Source: Clostridia bacterium (GTDB taxonomy: Bacteria > Bacillota_A > Clostridia > Christensenellales > Aristaeellaceae). From it: a DNA stretch of 14,795 nt. This document shows positions 1 to 6,073 of the stretch, one piece after another (positions within the stretch are counted from its first letter, which is position 1; the number at the start of each line of letters is the position of its first letter). The DNA lies in NCBI GenBank assembly GCA_017938785.1, contig JAGBAU010000085.1, positions 1-14,795 on the forward strand, read 5' to 3'. Under the pieces are notes generated by a model. It saw only the letters and a program-made list of their open reading frames with translations. It ran no database searches and was not told where the DNA came from. The position numbers and the translations under genes are program-made.

Positions 1-1
1 C

Positions 2-145
2 TATCCGGTGGTACCGCCGAAGACGGAATACAGCCTGACGGAGCTGGGCAAAACCCTGGTGCCCATCATCGAGGACCTGTCCGCCTGGGGCAAGGCCTAC
101 TATAAGCTGCAAAATCTCCCCTACCCCGGCGAAATCACGGAATGA
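2..145 (+). CDS. HxlR-family winged-helix transcriptional regulator, C-terminal part only
   Basis: The reading frame is open from the left edge and stops with TGA at 143-145, giving 47 residues. The residues VPPKTEYSLTELGKTL, followed by a Trp-Gly pair (AWG), match the wing strand and last helix of HxlR/MarR-like DNA-binding proteins, where 'PP-x-V/T-EYSLT-x-G' is the usual signature. Members are about 110-120 residues long, so about 60% of the protein lies outside the window. They often sense redox or electrophile stress and control a neighbouring gene; the target is not visible here. The stop codon lies only a few bases from the end of the IS200-type element, so the gene appears intact at its 3' end. 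The family call rests on the short tail alone. Confidence 0.75.
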   Translation, partial: YPVVPPKTEYSLTELGKTLVPIIEDLSAWGKAYYKLQNLPYPGEITE

Positions 146-151
146 ATCATG

Positions 152-172
152 ACCACCGGCTTAGCCGGTGGT
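152..172. repeat. IS200 right-end subterminal hairpin
   Basis: Arms ACCACCGGC (152-160) and GCCGGTGGT (164-172) are perfectly complementary around a TTA loop. In the IS200/IS605 family TnpA recognises such a subterminal hairpin in single-stranded DNA. It lies seven bases after the stop codon of the HxlR gene, which places the element boundary there. Confidence 0.7.
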
Positions 173-248
173 ATGACTAAGCCCTATAAGGGCATGGTAC
201 CGGCAGCGCTAAAGCGCACGAAGATCTGACAGCCGCACCACGTTCACT

Positions 249-277
249 GGCGGCCCCTAAAGGGGCTGCCTTTTATT
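249..277 (+). terminator. Terminator-like hairpin inside the IS200 right end, plus-strand direction
   Basis: GGCGGCCCCT (249-258) and AGGGGCTGCC (261-270) pair over ten positions, with one G-U pair, and are followed by TTTTATTT on the plus strand. It would stop transcripts entering from the HxlR gene before they run antisense through tnpA. Protection from outside transcription is known for IS200; assigning that role here is inference. Confidence 0.6.
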
Positions 278-743
278 TGCCTTTCTTTCCCGGCTCACCC
301 GTAAACGGGTCAATCAGTTCATTCATCGTCAACTGTTCATACTGTTTGTCTTCCGCTAGTTGATTCCGAATGTATTCTTCGATCGCTTTTTTATTGCGCC
401 CGACCGTGTCCACATAGTATCCTCTGCACCAGAATTGTCTGTTCCCATACCGATACTTCATATTCGCAAACCGATCAAAGATCATCAGCGAGCTTTTCCC
501 CTTCAAATATCCCATTATCTCCGCTACACTGTACTTTGGTGGTATGCTTACCAGCATATGGATGTGATCTGGGCATGCCTCCGCTTCGTGGATTTCTATC
601 CCTTTGCGTTCGCATAGCGTTCTCAGTATCCTCCCTATCTCTACTCTGATCTTTCCGTAGATTATCTGTCTACGGTATTTCGGTGCAAACACGATGTGAT
701 ATTTGCAATTCCAGGTCGTATGTGCTAAACTATTCTTGTCCAT
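273..743 (-). CDS. tnpA: IS200-type Y1 (HUH) transposase TnpA
   Basis: A 156-residue protein of the usual family length (about 130-155). TnpA cuts and rejoins single-stranded element ends through a covalent 5'-phosphotyrosine, working as a dimer. The HUH metal-binding pair is H60-I-H62 in PDHIHMLV. The nucleophile is probably Y124 with its partner Q128 in EEYIRNQ, the Y-x3-Q spacing seen in IS608 TnpA. The N-terminal KYHIVFAPKYRR segment is typical of IS200. I start at the ATG at 741-743 because an AAGGAG site lies eight bases upstream and family members begin there; an in-frame ATG at 788 would add 15 residues unlike the family. There is no frameshift or internal stop, so the copy may be active. 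Confidence 0.93.
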   Translation of the reverse strand: MDKNSLAHTTWNCKYHIVFAPKYRRQIIYGKIRVEIGRILRTLCERKGIEIHEAEACPDHIHMLVSIPPKYSVAEIMGYLKGKSSLMIFDRFANMKYRYGNRQFWCRGYYVDTVGRNKKAIEEYIRNQLAEDKQYEQLTMNELIDPFTGEPGKKGK

Positions 744-841
744 TCGTCTTTCTCCTTTCGCTTTTGATGCGGTTGCCAGACCTTGCATCTATTCTAGCAC
801 AGGGTTGACGAGTGGATTACTCATAGCTGTAAGCTTTCCGG

Positions 842-866
842 AACCCCCACTCTAAGTGGGGGTTTT
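842..866. repeat. IS200 left-end hairpin
   Basis: Perfect arms AACCCCCACT (842-851) and AGTGGGGGTT (855-864) around a CTA loop, followed on the plus strand by TT. It is the left-end recognition hairpin expected about 100 bp upstream of tnpA. It can also act as an RNA stem-loop that limits read-through in either direction. Confidence 0.65.
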
Positions 867-876
867 CTATTGACAC

Positions 877-939
877 AAAAAAGGCTCCCTTGTGTAAAGG
901 GAGCTGGCCCGAAGGGCCTGAGGGATTGCCGTCCCTCAG
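877..939 (-). repeat. Triple-hairpin REP/MITE-like repeat containing a rho-independent terminator
   Basis: Three adjacent stem-loops are visible. GCTCCCTT (884-891) pairs with AAGGGAGC (897-904). GGCCC (906-910) pairs with GGGCC (914-918). CTGAGGGA (918-925) pairs with TCCCTCAG (932-939). On the minus strand the first stem is followed by six T (882-877), making a good terminator for the operon that ends at 936. From memory, similar CTCCCTT-TGTGTA-AAGGGAG plus TGAGGGATTG modules are scattered through genomes of gut Clostridia, so I read it as a dispersed repeat rather than a one-off terminator. The stop codon of the 936-1328 gene lies inside the third stem. Confidence 0.6.
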
Positions 940-1328
940 CGCATCAAATCCTCGGTCAGGCGCAGGATTTCCGGCGCAATGCGCTCCCGCTCCCGCTTGA
1001 GCGTGCGCATGTACAGCGGATAGGCCAGCGCCGCCAGCCCCATGCCGATGAGCCCCGCGATGACGCCCAGCCCGAACACGAATGCGCTTTGTCCCCATAC
1101 CATGCAGCAGCACATGCCCACGCCCAGCACCAGCGTGCCGGTGACGCCCGCGATGATGGCGTACATGGTGGGCCTGCGGTACGCCTGCGCGTCCAGCCTG
1201 CGCACCATTTCCATCTTGTCCTCTTCCCGGGGGATATACTTATTGCGGATGCGCTTCAGCTCCTCCTGCTCCTTTGCGGAATAGGTGTACTGAAAGCCCG
1301 CGTTCATTTTCTCACTCATATCACTCAT
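936..1328 (-). CDS. Small membrane protein of unknown function, two predicted helices
   Basis: A 130-residue protein with a charged N-terminal region (residues 1-52, including EEDKMEMVRRLD), two hydrophobic segments at about 54-79 and 82-104, and a basic then acidic C-terminal helix ending in PEILRLTEDLMR. I recall similar short proteins in Clostridia, some labelled dihydropteridine reductase; nothing in this sequence supports that enzyme name. The start ATG (1326-1328) has AGGAG five bases upstream and overlaps the 3' end of the preceding gene by 8 bp, so the two are translationally coupled. It is the last gene of the operon that begins with the response regulator at 3933. The C-terminus matches the homologue ending I remember, so it looks full length despite stopping inside a repeat. 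Confidence 0.85.
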   Translation of the reverse strand: MSDMSEKMNAGFQYTYSAKEQEELKRIRNKYIPREEDKMEMVRRLDAQAYRRPTMYAIIAGVTGTLVLGVGMCCCMVWGQSAFVFGLGVIAGLIGMGLAALAYPLYMRTLKRERERIAPEILRLTEDLMR

Positions 1329-2196
1329 ATTCTCTCCTGAATCCCCGGAGCTTTCGTCCGGCGTTTACGATCATATACACGGCGATGCCCTGCACCGCCA
1401 ATACCGCCGCCGCGCCGGTCGCGCCCAGCATGACCTGGCGGAAGCCTTCGCTTCTCTCCTGCCCGAAGGCGGTGAGCATGGCGTTTTCAAGGGTGAGCAC
1501 CGAAACCACGGCGCAGGCCAGGGATATGGCCTTGGCCGCCGAGAAGGCGGGGCTGCCGTAGCGCTTATACCTCACGGCGTTCACGATGGCCCGCGCAAGG
1601 GCTGTGAACGTATAGGCCGCCATGGCGATGGTGGTGATTTCGTGGTGCCTGAATTCGCGTATATTCCATACAAAATAGCAGATGAACACCGCCAGCGCCA
1701 GGGTGGTGAACATCAGACACACGCCGCACCTCCGGTACTTGCGCCACTCAATCTCCTGCTGTTCACCGGGCGCATGGCTGCGGGTATGGCGCATGAGCAA
1801 AAGCCGCATCACGGCCAGCAGCAGGTAATAGCCCGCCATGGAATAAAACCACACCGAATGGTGCCATAGCCCCAGCCCCAGCTGAAAGGCCGCGTACACC
1901 GCATTGAAGGCGAACGCGCCCATCAGGGAGATGTTCATCCTGAGCCGCACATCGGAAAAATAGCGCGCAAGATAGCGGTTCTCCCGGCGGAAGCGCCGCA
2001 AAAAGGCGATCACCTCCGGCGTCCGCACCGCCGCCAGCACCAGCCCGCAAAAGGACAGCACATAGGATGCGATGCTCAGCGGATGGGTGTTTTCACAGGC
2101 AAGGGCGCAGTAACCCATCAGCACCAGCCCCGCGGGCAGCATCAGCCCGGCCACCAGCGGATGGGGAAACAGCAGGCGCTTTACAAGCCGCCTCAT
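1321..2196 (-). CDS. Integral membrane protein of unknown function, about eight helices
   Basis: A 291-residue, strongly hydrophobic protein with basic loops. Predicted membrane segments lie near residues 13-33, 41-57, 90-110, 114-134, 158-178, 187-207, 220-243 and 255-277. I see no catalytic or transport motif and do not recognise a named family. Its start overlaps the kinase stop as ATGA (2193-2196), and its stop overlaps the next start, so it is made together with the two-component system. That context suggests a partner or output of the sensor at the membrane, for example a modulator of kinase activity; this is inference from position only. Confidence 0.85.
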   Translation of the reverse strand: MRRLVKRLLFPHPLVAGLMLPAGLVLMGYCALACENTHPLSIASYVLSFCGLVLAAVRTPEVIAFLRRFRRENRYLARYFSDVRLRMNISLMGAFAFNAVYAAFQLGLGLWHHSVWFYSMAGYYLLLAVMRLLLMRHTRSHAPGEQQEIEWRKYRRCGVCLMFTTLALAVFICYFVWNIREFRHHEITTIAMAAYTFTALARAIVNAVRYKRYGSPAFSAAKAISLACAVVSVLTLENAMLTAFGQERSEGFRQVMLGATGAAAVLAVQGIAVYMIVNAGRKLRGFRREYE

Positions 2197-3245
2197 CTGC
2201 GTATCCTCACGGTGAAGGTGCTGCCCTCGCCCAGGGCGCTCTCCACGCTGATTTCGCCGTGCACGATGTCCACCACCCGCTTCACCAGCGCCAGCCCCAG
2301 GCCGTTGCCCCGGGTGGCACGGCTGGTATCGCCCTGGTAGAACTTTTCAAAGATGTGCGCGCCGGTCTCGGCGGACATGCCGCAGCCGGTATCGCGCACC
2401 TGCACGACGGCGTGATGCTCCGTTGCGGTGAGCGTGAGCCCCACCTTGCCGCCCCGGGGCGTGAACTTAAACGCGTTGGACAGCAGGTTGTTCCACACCA
2501 GCAGCATCAGCTCCCGGTCGGCGCATACCGTCACATCCTCGGCGATGTCGGTTTCGATCTCGATCTCCTCCTGCTCCCACAGGCTCTCGAACTGCAAGAG
2601 CGCCTCGCACAGCTGTTCGCCCAGGTTGTACCGTTCGGAATTGGGGAAGATCTGCTGGTTTTCCAGCTTGCTGAGCTTCAGGATATTGCCCATCATGTCC
2701 GCCAGGCGGCGGGAGCTCTCGGTCACGCAGCGGGCATACTCCAGCCTCTTCGCCTCGGGCAAATCCGGTGTCTGCAAAAGCGTTCCGTAATTGTGCATGG
2801 CGGCCAGCGGGGTCTTCATCTCGTGGGACACGTTGGAGATGAAATCGGTTCTCAGGGTTTCCACGCCGGACAGCTCCTGGGCCATGCGGTTGAAGCAGTC
2901 CACGATTTCGGTAAAGCTTTCGTCGGTGCTCAGGCGGCTGGGCGGCGCAACGCGCACGGAGAAATCACCGGCCACGATCTTCTTCGCGGCCTCGGCGATG
3001 CGCCTGGACGTGCGCCCCACGGTGAGCTTGCGGCGCAGGGCGTCGAACAGGGTGAACAGCAGGCTCAGCAGAATCACGTTGGCAAAGGTGAGCTTCGCCG
3101 CCACGTGCAGGTTTTCATCCGTCAGCACCACGCCCAGCGAAGCGGTGAGCATGCTGGTGAACAGCATGATGCAGCAGGTCACCAGGAACGCCGCGATCAG
3201 GAAAAACACCAGGTAACTGTTGACGGCCTTCAAAATGCGCTTCAC
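2193..3245 (-). CDS. Membrane-bound sensor histidine kinase of the two-component system
   Basis: A 350-residue kinase that would autophosphorylate on His and pass the phosphate to the adjacent regulator. Two membrane helices (about 11-34 and 51-68) flank a very short external segment of about 15 residues, suggesting that it senses a signal in the membrane or through a partner protein. A HAMP-like linker follows (70-125). The H box SHEMKTPL carries H141, the N box is near 251-261 (NNLLSNAFKF), the G1 box is DTGCG (285-289), the F box is IFEKFY and the G2 box is GNGLGL (313-318); all are intact. The start is GTG at 3243-3245, 16 bases after the regulator stop, with AGGA 11 bases upstream; no in-frame ATG fits better. 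The stop overlaps the next start. Confidence 0.92.
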   Translation of the reverse strand: MKRILKAVNSYLVFFLIAAFLVTCCIMLFTSMLTASLGVVLTDENLHVAAKLTFANVILLSLLFTLFDALRRKLTVGRTSRRIAEAAKKIVAGDFSVRVAPPSRLSTDESFTEIVDCFNRMAQELSGVETLRTDFISNVSHEMKTPLAAMHNYGTLLQTPDLPEAKRLEYARCVTESSRRLADMMGNILKLSKLENQQIFPNSERYNLGEQLCEALLQFESLWEQEEIEIETDIAEDVTVCADRELMLLVWNNLLSNAFKFTPRGGKVGLTLTATEHHAVVQVRDTGCGMSAETGAHIFEKFYQGDTSRATRGNGLGLALVKRVVDIVHGEISVESALGEGSTFTVRIRR

Positions 3246-3261
3246 TTCAGCATCCGTCCTT

Positions 3262-3933
3262 TCATTTCAAAACCGCCTTATAGCCCAGCCCGTGCACGGT
3301 CTTGATTTCGAAATCATCGCAGTCCGCCAGCTTGCTGCGCAGCTTGGTCATGTAAACGTCCACGGCCCGGGGCGCGGTTTCGGATTCAGCGTCCCAGAAT
3401 TCATCCATCAGTTGCTGGCGGGTGAAGGTCTTTTTGGGATAGGATAAGAGCTTGTACAGGATGTTGAACTCCCGCACGGTCATGGGAATCTCCTCGCCGT
3501 CCAGCTCCGCGGTGAACTCGTCCGCGTCCATGGTGAACTTCCCCACCTCCAGCTTGCGGCTGGACGCGATCTTCGCCCGGCGCAGCAGCGCGCCGATGCG
3601 CAGAAACAGCTCGTCCAGGTCGATGGGCTTGACCATGTAATCGTCCACGCCGATGCGAAAGCCCCGCTGCTTGGAGGCGATGTCGTCCCTGGCGGTCATG
3701 AACAGGATGGGAATATTTTCGTTGAGCGCGCGCACGTTGCGGGCAAACTCGAAGCCGTCGATGCCGGGCATCATGATGTCCGAAACGATCAGGTCGAACA
3801 TGGTTTCATACATGGCGTCGTAGGCCTGACGGGCGTCCATGCAGCCGGTGGCCTCGTAGCCGGAATGATTCAAAAAGGCGCAGACCGAGCGGTTCAGGTC
3901 GCGGTCGTCCTCCACAACAAGGATCTTGAACAT
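3262..3933 (-). CDS. OmpR/PhoB-type response regulator of the membrane-linked operon
   Basis: A 223-residue regulator with a receiver domain (1-115) and a C-terminal winged helix (about 128-223, ending in VDVYMTKLRSKL and TVHGLGYKAV). Acidic pocket E8-D9-D10, phosphorylation site D52 in VSDIMMPG, T80 in MTARDD and K102 in VKP are all present. I start at the ATG at 3931-3933 because AGGAGG is nine bases upstream and the protein then begins MFKILVVEDD; the ATG at 3937-3939 is too close to it. It is the first gene of an operon with its kinase and two membrane proteins. Direct repeats with an 11-bp step just upstream suggest that it controls its own promoter. Confidence 0.94.
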   Translation of the reverse strand: MFKILVVEDDRDLNRSVCAFLNHSGYEATGCMDARQAYDAMYETMFDLIVSDIMMPGIDGFEFARNVRALNENIPILFMTARDDIASKQRGFRIGVDDYMVKPIDLDELFLRIGALLRRAKIASSRKLEVGKFTMDADEFTAELDGEEIPMTVREFNILYKLLSYPKKTFTRQQLMDEFWDAESETAPRAVDVYMTKLRSKLADCDDFEIKTVHGLGYKAVLK

Positions 3934-3957
3934 GTGCATCCTCCTCCTGATACCCCC

Positions 3958-3989
3958 ATGATAGCACACAAATATTTGAATTTTGTTTA
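3958..3989 (-). promoter_or_regulatory. Promoter and candidate regulator operator of the response-regulator operon
   Basis: On the minus strand an extended -10, TGC-TATCAT, has its hexamer at 3958-3963, with no recognisable -35. Upstream are TAAACA (3984-3989) and CAAATA (3973-3978), spaced by 11 bp, the second ending nine bases from the -10. The same layout, with a 12-base identical stretch (3977-3988), recurs before the 4284-4655 gene. OmpR-class regulators bind such direct repeats; assigning these to the regulator at 3262-3933 is inference. Confidence 0.55.
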
Positions 3990-4010
3990 CGCGGCGGGGA
4001 ACCGCACAAA

Positions 4011-4031
4011 AAAAGCGGAGCCTGCCGCCCC
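4011..4031 (-). terminator. Weak terminator after the 76-residue protein gene
   Basis: On the minus strand a short GCGG/CCGC stem is followed by seven T, directly downstream of the TAA at 4040-4042. The stem is only about four base pairs, so termination may be partial and some transcripts may continue into the response-regulator operon. Confidence 0.35.
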
Positions 4032-4039
4032 GCCCTTGC

Positions 4040-4270
4040 TTACTTCTCCTCGTCTTCGCCGTTCAGGCGCGCCTTGGCCTGCTCAACGGTTTCGCCCTCG
4101 CGGGTCAGGAACTGATCCACGAACCTGTCGGTCATTTTGTTGAAGCCGGAAACCACGCCGTCCTCGATCTTCCTGTAGCCGCCGACCACGCCGTCCTCGA
4201 TCTTCTTGTAGCCCTCAACCACGGTCTCTGCAATCTTTTCATTCACCTGAGCGATCTTATTCTTAGCCAT
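4040..4270 (-). CDS. Small soluble protein built of 11-residue amphipathic repeats, unknown function
   Basis: A 76-residue protein with no signal peptide or membrane helix. Residues 17-27, 28-38 and 39-49 are three consecutive 11-residue repeats of the form VV-x-G-Y/F-x-K-I-E-D-G, the first two differing at only two positions; a weaker match precedes them. An 11-residue period is typical of extended amphipathic helices that lie on lipid, as in synuclein-like and LEA proteins, and suggests contact with the membrane protein encoded just upstream. The tail (57-76) is acidic. AGGAGG overlaps the upstream stop codon; the ATG at 4268-4270 is eight bases from it, against two for the ATG at 4276, so I chose the former. 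Family and function are not known to me. Confidence 0.85.
   Translation of the reverse strand: MAKNKIAQVNEKIAETVVEGYKKIEDGVVGGYRKIEDGVVSGFNKMTDRFVDQFLTREGETVEQAKARLNGEDEEK
4124..4222. repeat. 33-bp tandem repeat inside the 76-residue protein gene
   Basis: Three in-frame 33-bp units encode the 11-residue repeats; the first two units (4157-4222) are nearly identical in DNA and the third has diverged. Such a tract can gain or lose units by slippage without shifting the frame. Confidence 0.75.
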
Positions 4271-4283
4271 TTTCATATCCTCC

Positions 4284-4655
4284 TTATTTCAAACCCTTGA
4301 ACACGGGAATCAGGCCCAGCAGCAGCACGATGCCGACCACGCCCACGATCATGCCGGGGATGAAGAGTCCCTCGAAGGCCATGATCATCGCCATGCCCGC
4401 GCCCAGCACCAGGCAGGCCGCCACGCAGTAGGCGATCCTGCCCACGCGGTTCCAGTTGATGGTGGGAATGGGCTTGCCCGCCATGATCCAGCGCACCAGG
4501 CCGATGGCCAGCAGCACGATCGCGCCCAGGGCAGTGACCACCACGCCGGCGTTAAAGGCGTTCCACTCCGGCAGCAGGCACATGCACATGCCCATCGCAA
4601 ACAGCAGGCCGCCCACAACGCTCAGCACCAGGAACATGAAATTCTTCTTCGTCAT
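4284..4655 (-). CDS. Four-helix membrane protein of unknown function
   Basis: A 123-residue protein with hydrophobic segments at about 7-27, 34-58, 72-93 and 97-117, and a conserved-looking middle loop (KPIPTINWNR). The two halves have a similar helix-loop-helix layout. There is no recognisable enzyme or transport motif. I start at the ATG at 4653-4655, which has GGAGG nine bases upstream; an upstream in-frame ATG at 4706 would add a polar stretch and lies within the -10 region. Its stop is followed after seven bases by the first ATG of the 76-residue protein gene and overlaps that gene's ribosome binding site, so the pair is an operon. The promoter repeats shared with the neighbouring two-component operon suggest control by that regulator, perhaps as an envelope response. 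Confidence 0.85.
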   Translation of the reverse strand: MTKKNFMFLVLSVVGGLLFAMGMCMCLLPEWNAFNAGVVVTALGAIVLLAIGLVRWIMAGKPIPTINWNRVGRIAYCVAACLVLGAGMAMIMAFEGLFIPGMIVGVVGIVLLLGLIPVFKGLK

Positions 4656-4704
4656 CACAATCAACCTCCGTATTCTCGATGTTTTCTCGCTTTCAACGAT
4701 ACCC

Positions 4705-4747
4705 ATTATAGGCGGGGGCTGTTTGGGATTTATCTGAATTTTGTTTG
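4705..4747 (-). promoter_or_regulatory. Promoter and three-site operator of the four-helix protein operon
   Basis: On the minus strand a perfect TATAAT (4705-4710) lacks a consensus -35 at the usual spacing. Upstream stand three hexamers at exact 11-bp steps: CAAACA (4742-4747), CAGATA (4731-4736) and CAAACA (4720-4725), the nearest nine bases from the -10. A -10 without a -35, plus phased direct repeats, fits a promoter activated by an OmpR-class regulator. The 12-base block 4735-4746 is identical to 3977-3988 before the response-regulator gene. Confidence 0.6.
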
Positions 4748-4753
4748 AGAATT

Positions 4754-4785
4754 ATTAAAACCCGGCCTGCGGACAGGTCGGGTTT
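4754..4785 (-). terminator. Rho-independent terminator of the moxR-VWA operon
   Basis: Eleven-base arms at 4758-4768 and 4775-4785 pair with one A-C mismatch, followed on the minus strand by TTTT and an AT-rich tail. It begins 13 bases after the stop codon of the VWA gene and separates that operon from the next promoter. Confidence 0.8.
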
Positions 4786-4798
4786 CGTATATCTTTTC

Positions 4799-6073
4799 TC
4801 AATCCGCCAGCTTGCGGCAGGCCGCGGCCAGCGCGCCCAGCGTGGAGCAGCTCACCATGGTGCACACCTGGTTGAAGGCCTGGGTGCTCTTCAAGTGATG
4901 CCACTTGTGTTCGGGGATGGGGTTCAGCCAGATCACCCTGCCCGCCAAGCGCTTGGCTTCCATCAGGTGCCGCACGGCGCGCATCTGGTCCACGGTCTTT
5001 GCGTCAGAGAGGATGAGCAGCGTGGTTGCGTCGGTGAGGGCCATGGGCCGCACGGCGCACAGATCCTCCAGCGCACGTCCAAGGTCGGTTCCGCGTCCGT
5101 ACAGGCCGGACTTGCGCACGTATTCCCGGAACAAATCCATATTTTGAAGGCTGAAGGGATCGGCCTCAAACAGCTCCTCGGAGAACAGAAACACCCTGCT
5201 GCTCTCGGACACATGGTTGAGGCTCTGCACGAACCGCAGCGCGAATTCCGAAAACTGCACCATGGAGCCGGACACATCGCACAAAAGCACCAGGTGCTTG
5301 CGCCTCGTGCGCTTCTTCCTGTACTTCAGGCGGTAGAAGCTGCCGCCGGTCTCCAGGCCCTTGCGTATGGTGCGGCGGAAGTCCAGCTTGCCGGAATGGC
5401 CGTGGTTCTTCCGCTTGGCGGAGAGCTCGCCGTTGATCTGCTGGGAAATACTCTGGATGATGGATATGGCCTTGGGAATCTCCGCGTCCTTGAAGCGGGA
5501 GATGTCCCGAAACATCAGGCCGAAATCCGGGTCGGCCTCCTCCACGCCCAGGCCCGCGTCCTCCATGCGCATCTGCTCCTCCAGAATCACCTTGGTGAAC
5601 ACGGAATGGATGAAGTTATTGTACAGGTCGGGGCTGCGGGCGGCGGCGTCCTTGTAGGTGTCCATGAAGCGGCGCAGGCGGTCGCGGGCGCCATCGGACA
5701 TGGCGGCATAGGTATCCCTCTGCTCGTCGGATAAGTCCATGGGTTCGCCGTTGATCTGCAGCTCCTCCTCGGCGGCCTCGCGGTTCTGCTCAAACTGCTG
5801 CTGCTGTTCAAGCTGCTTTTGCGCCCGCGCCTTCATCATCTCCTCGGAGATAAAGAAGTTGTCGAAGCAGCGGTCGAAGCAGAGCTGCTCCTCCCGGGAC
5901 TTGGCGAACACGGTGCGCAGCGCCGTCCTTGTCAGCTCCCTGTCCTCCAAACCCAGCTCGATGATCACCCGGCAGGCGTCCTCGGTTTCCCGGGGGCCGA
6001 TGGTCAGCCCCTCCCGGCGCAGAAGCCGCGAAAAGTGGGAAATCTTTTCAAGGTACACGCCAAAATCAGGCAT
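4799..6073 (-). CDS. CoxE-like VWA domain protein, partner of a MoxR ATPase
   Basis: A 424-residue cytoplasmic protein with no signal peptide or membrane helix. The N-terminal 250 residues are largely helical with a Gln/Glu-rich stretch (82-108); the C-terminal half (about 260-424) is a von Willebrand A domain. The MIDAS metal site is intact: DVSGSM at 266-271, T329 in GRGTDLG, and D357 in LSDA. CoxE-like VWA proteins work with MoxR AAA+ ATPases as chaperones that insert or activate metal or cofactor centres in client enzymes, best known in CO dehydrogenase maturation. The gene overlaps the ATPase gene by 8 bp, so the two are made together. No client enzyme is encoded in the window, so the substrate is unknown. 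Confidence 0.9.
   Translation of the reverse strand: MPDFGVYLEKISHFSRLLRREGLTIGPRETEDACRVIIELGLEDRELTRTALRTVFAKSREEQLCFDRCFDNFFISEEMMKARAQKQLEQQQQFEQNREAAEEELQINGEPMDLSDEQRDTYAAMSDGARDRLRRFMDTYKDAAARSPDLYNNFIHSVFTKVILEEQMRMEDAGLGVEEADPDFGLMFRDISRFKDAEIPKAISIIQSISQQINGELSAKRKNHGHSGKLDFRRTIRKGLETGGSFYRLKYRKKRTRRKHLVLLCDVSGSMVQFSEFALRFVQSLNHVSESSRVFLFSEELFEADPFSLQNMDLFREYVRKSGLYGRGTDLGRALEDLCAVRPMALTDATTLLILSDAKTVDQMRAVRHLMEAKRLAGRVIWLNPIPEHKWHHLKSTQAFNQVCTMVSCSTLGALAAACRKLAD

Larger units (their letters stand above)
146..872 (-). mobile_element. IS200-type insertion sequence (IS200/IS605 family, tnpA only)
   Basis: A Y1 transposase gene is flanked on both sides by perfect hairpins, the hallmark of this family, which moves as single-stranded DNA and makes no target duplication or terminal inverted repeats. 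Beyond the tnpA stop (the RE side) are hairpins at 152-172 (9-bp arms, TTA loop), 181-193, 206-217 and 249-270. Upstream of tnpA (the LE side) is a 10-bp hairpin at 842-864. The total of about 720 bp fits known IS200 elements of about 700 bp. No tnpB is present. The exact ends are uncertain to within several bases because this family leaves no duplicated target to mark them. Confidence 0.8.

Noticed and set aside
146..272. OMEGA-type guide RNA at the IS200 right end
   Set aside because: The region has several hairpins, but no tnpB or iscB gene exists here to use such an RNA, and IS200 ends are normally structured.
2067..3305. Long plus-strand open frame opposite the sensor kinase
   Set aside because: It is an antisense shadow of a kinase with all its motifs; composition is His/Gln/Ala-rich and there is no family resemblance. 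The same applies to the long plus-strand frames at 4745-5734, 5739-7001 and 9227-10273.
3969..3978. Ten-base palindrome CAAATATTTG as a repressor site
   Set aside because: It is short and AT-rich, and the phased direct-repeat reading explains the same bases and recurs at the second promoter, where the palindrome does not.
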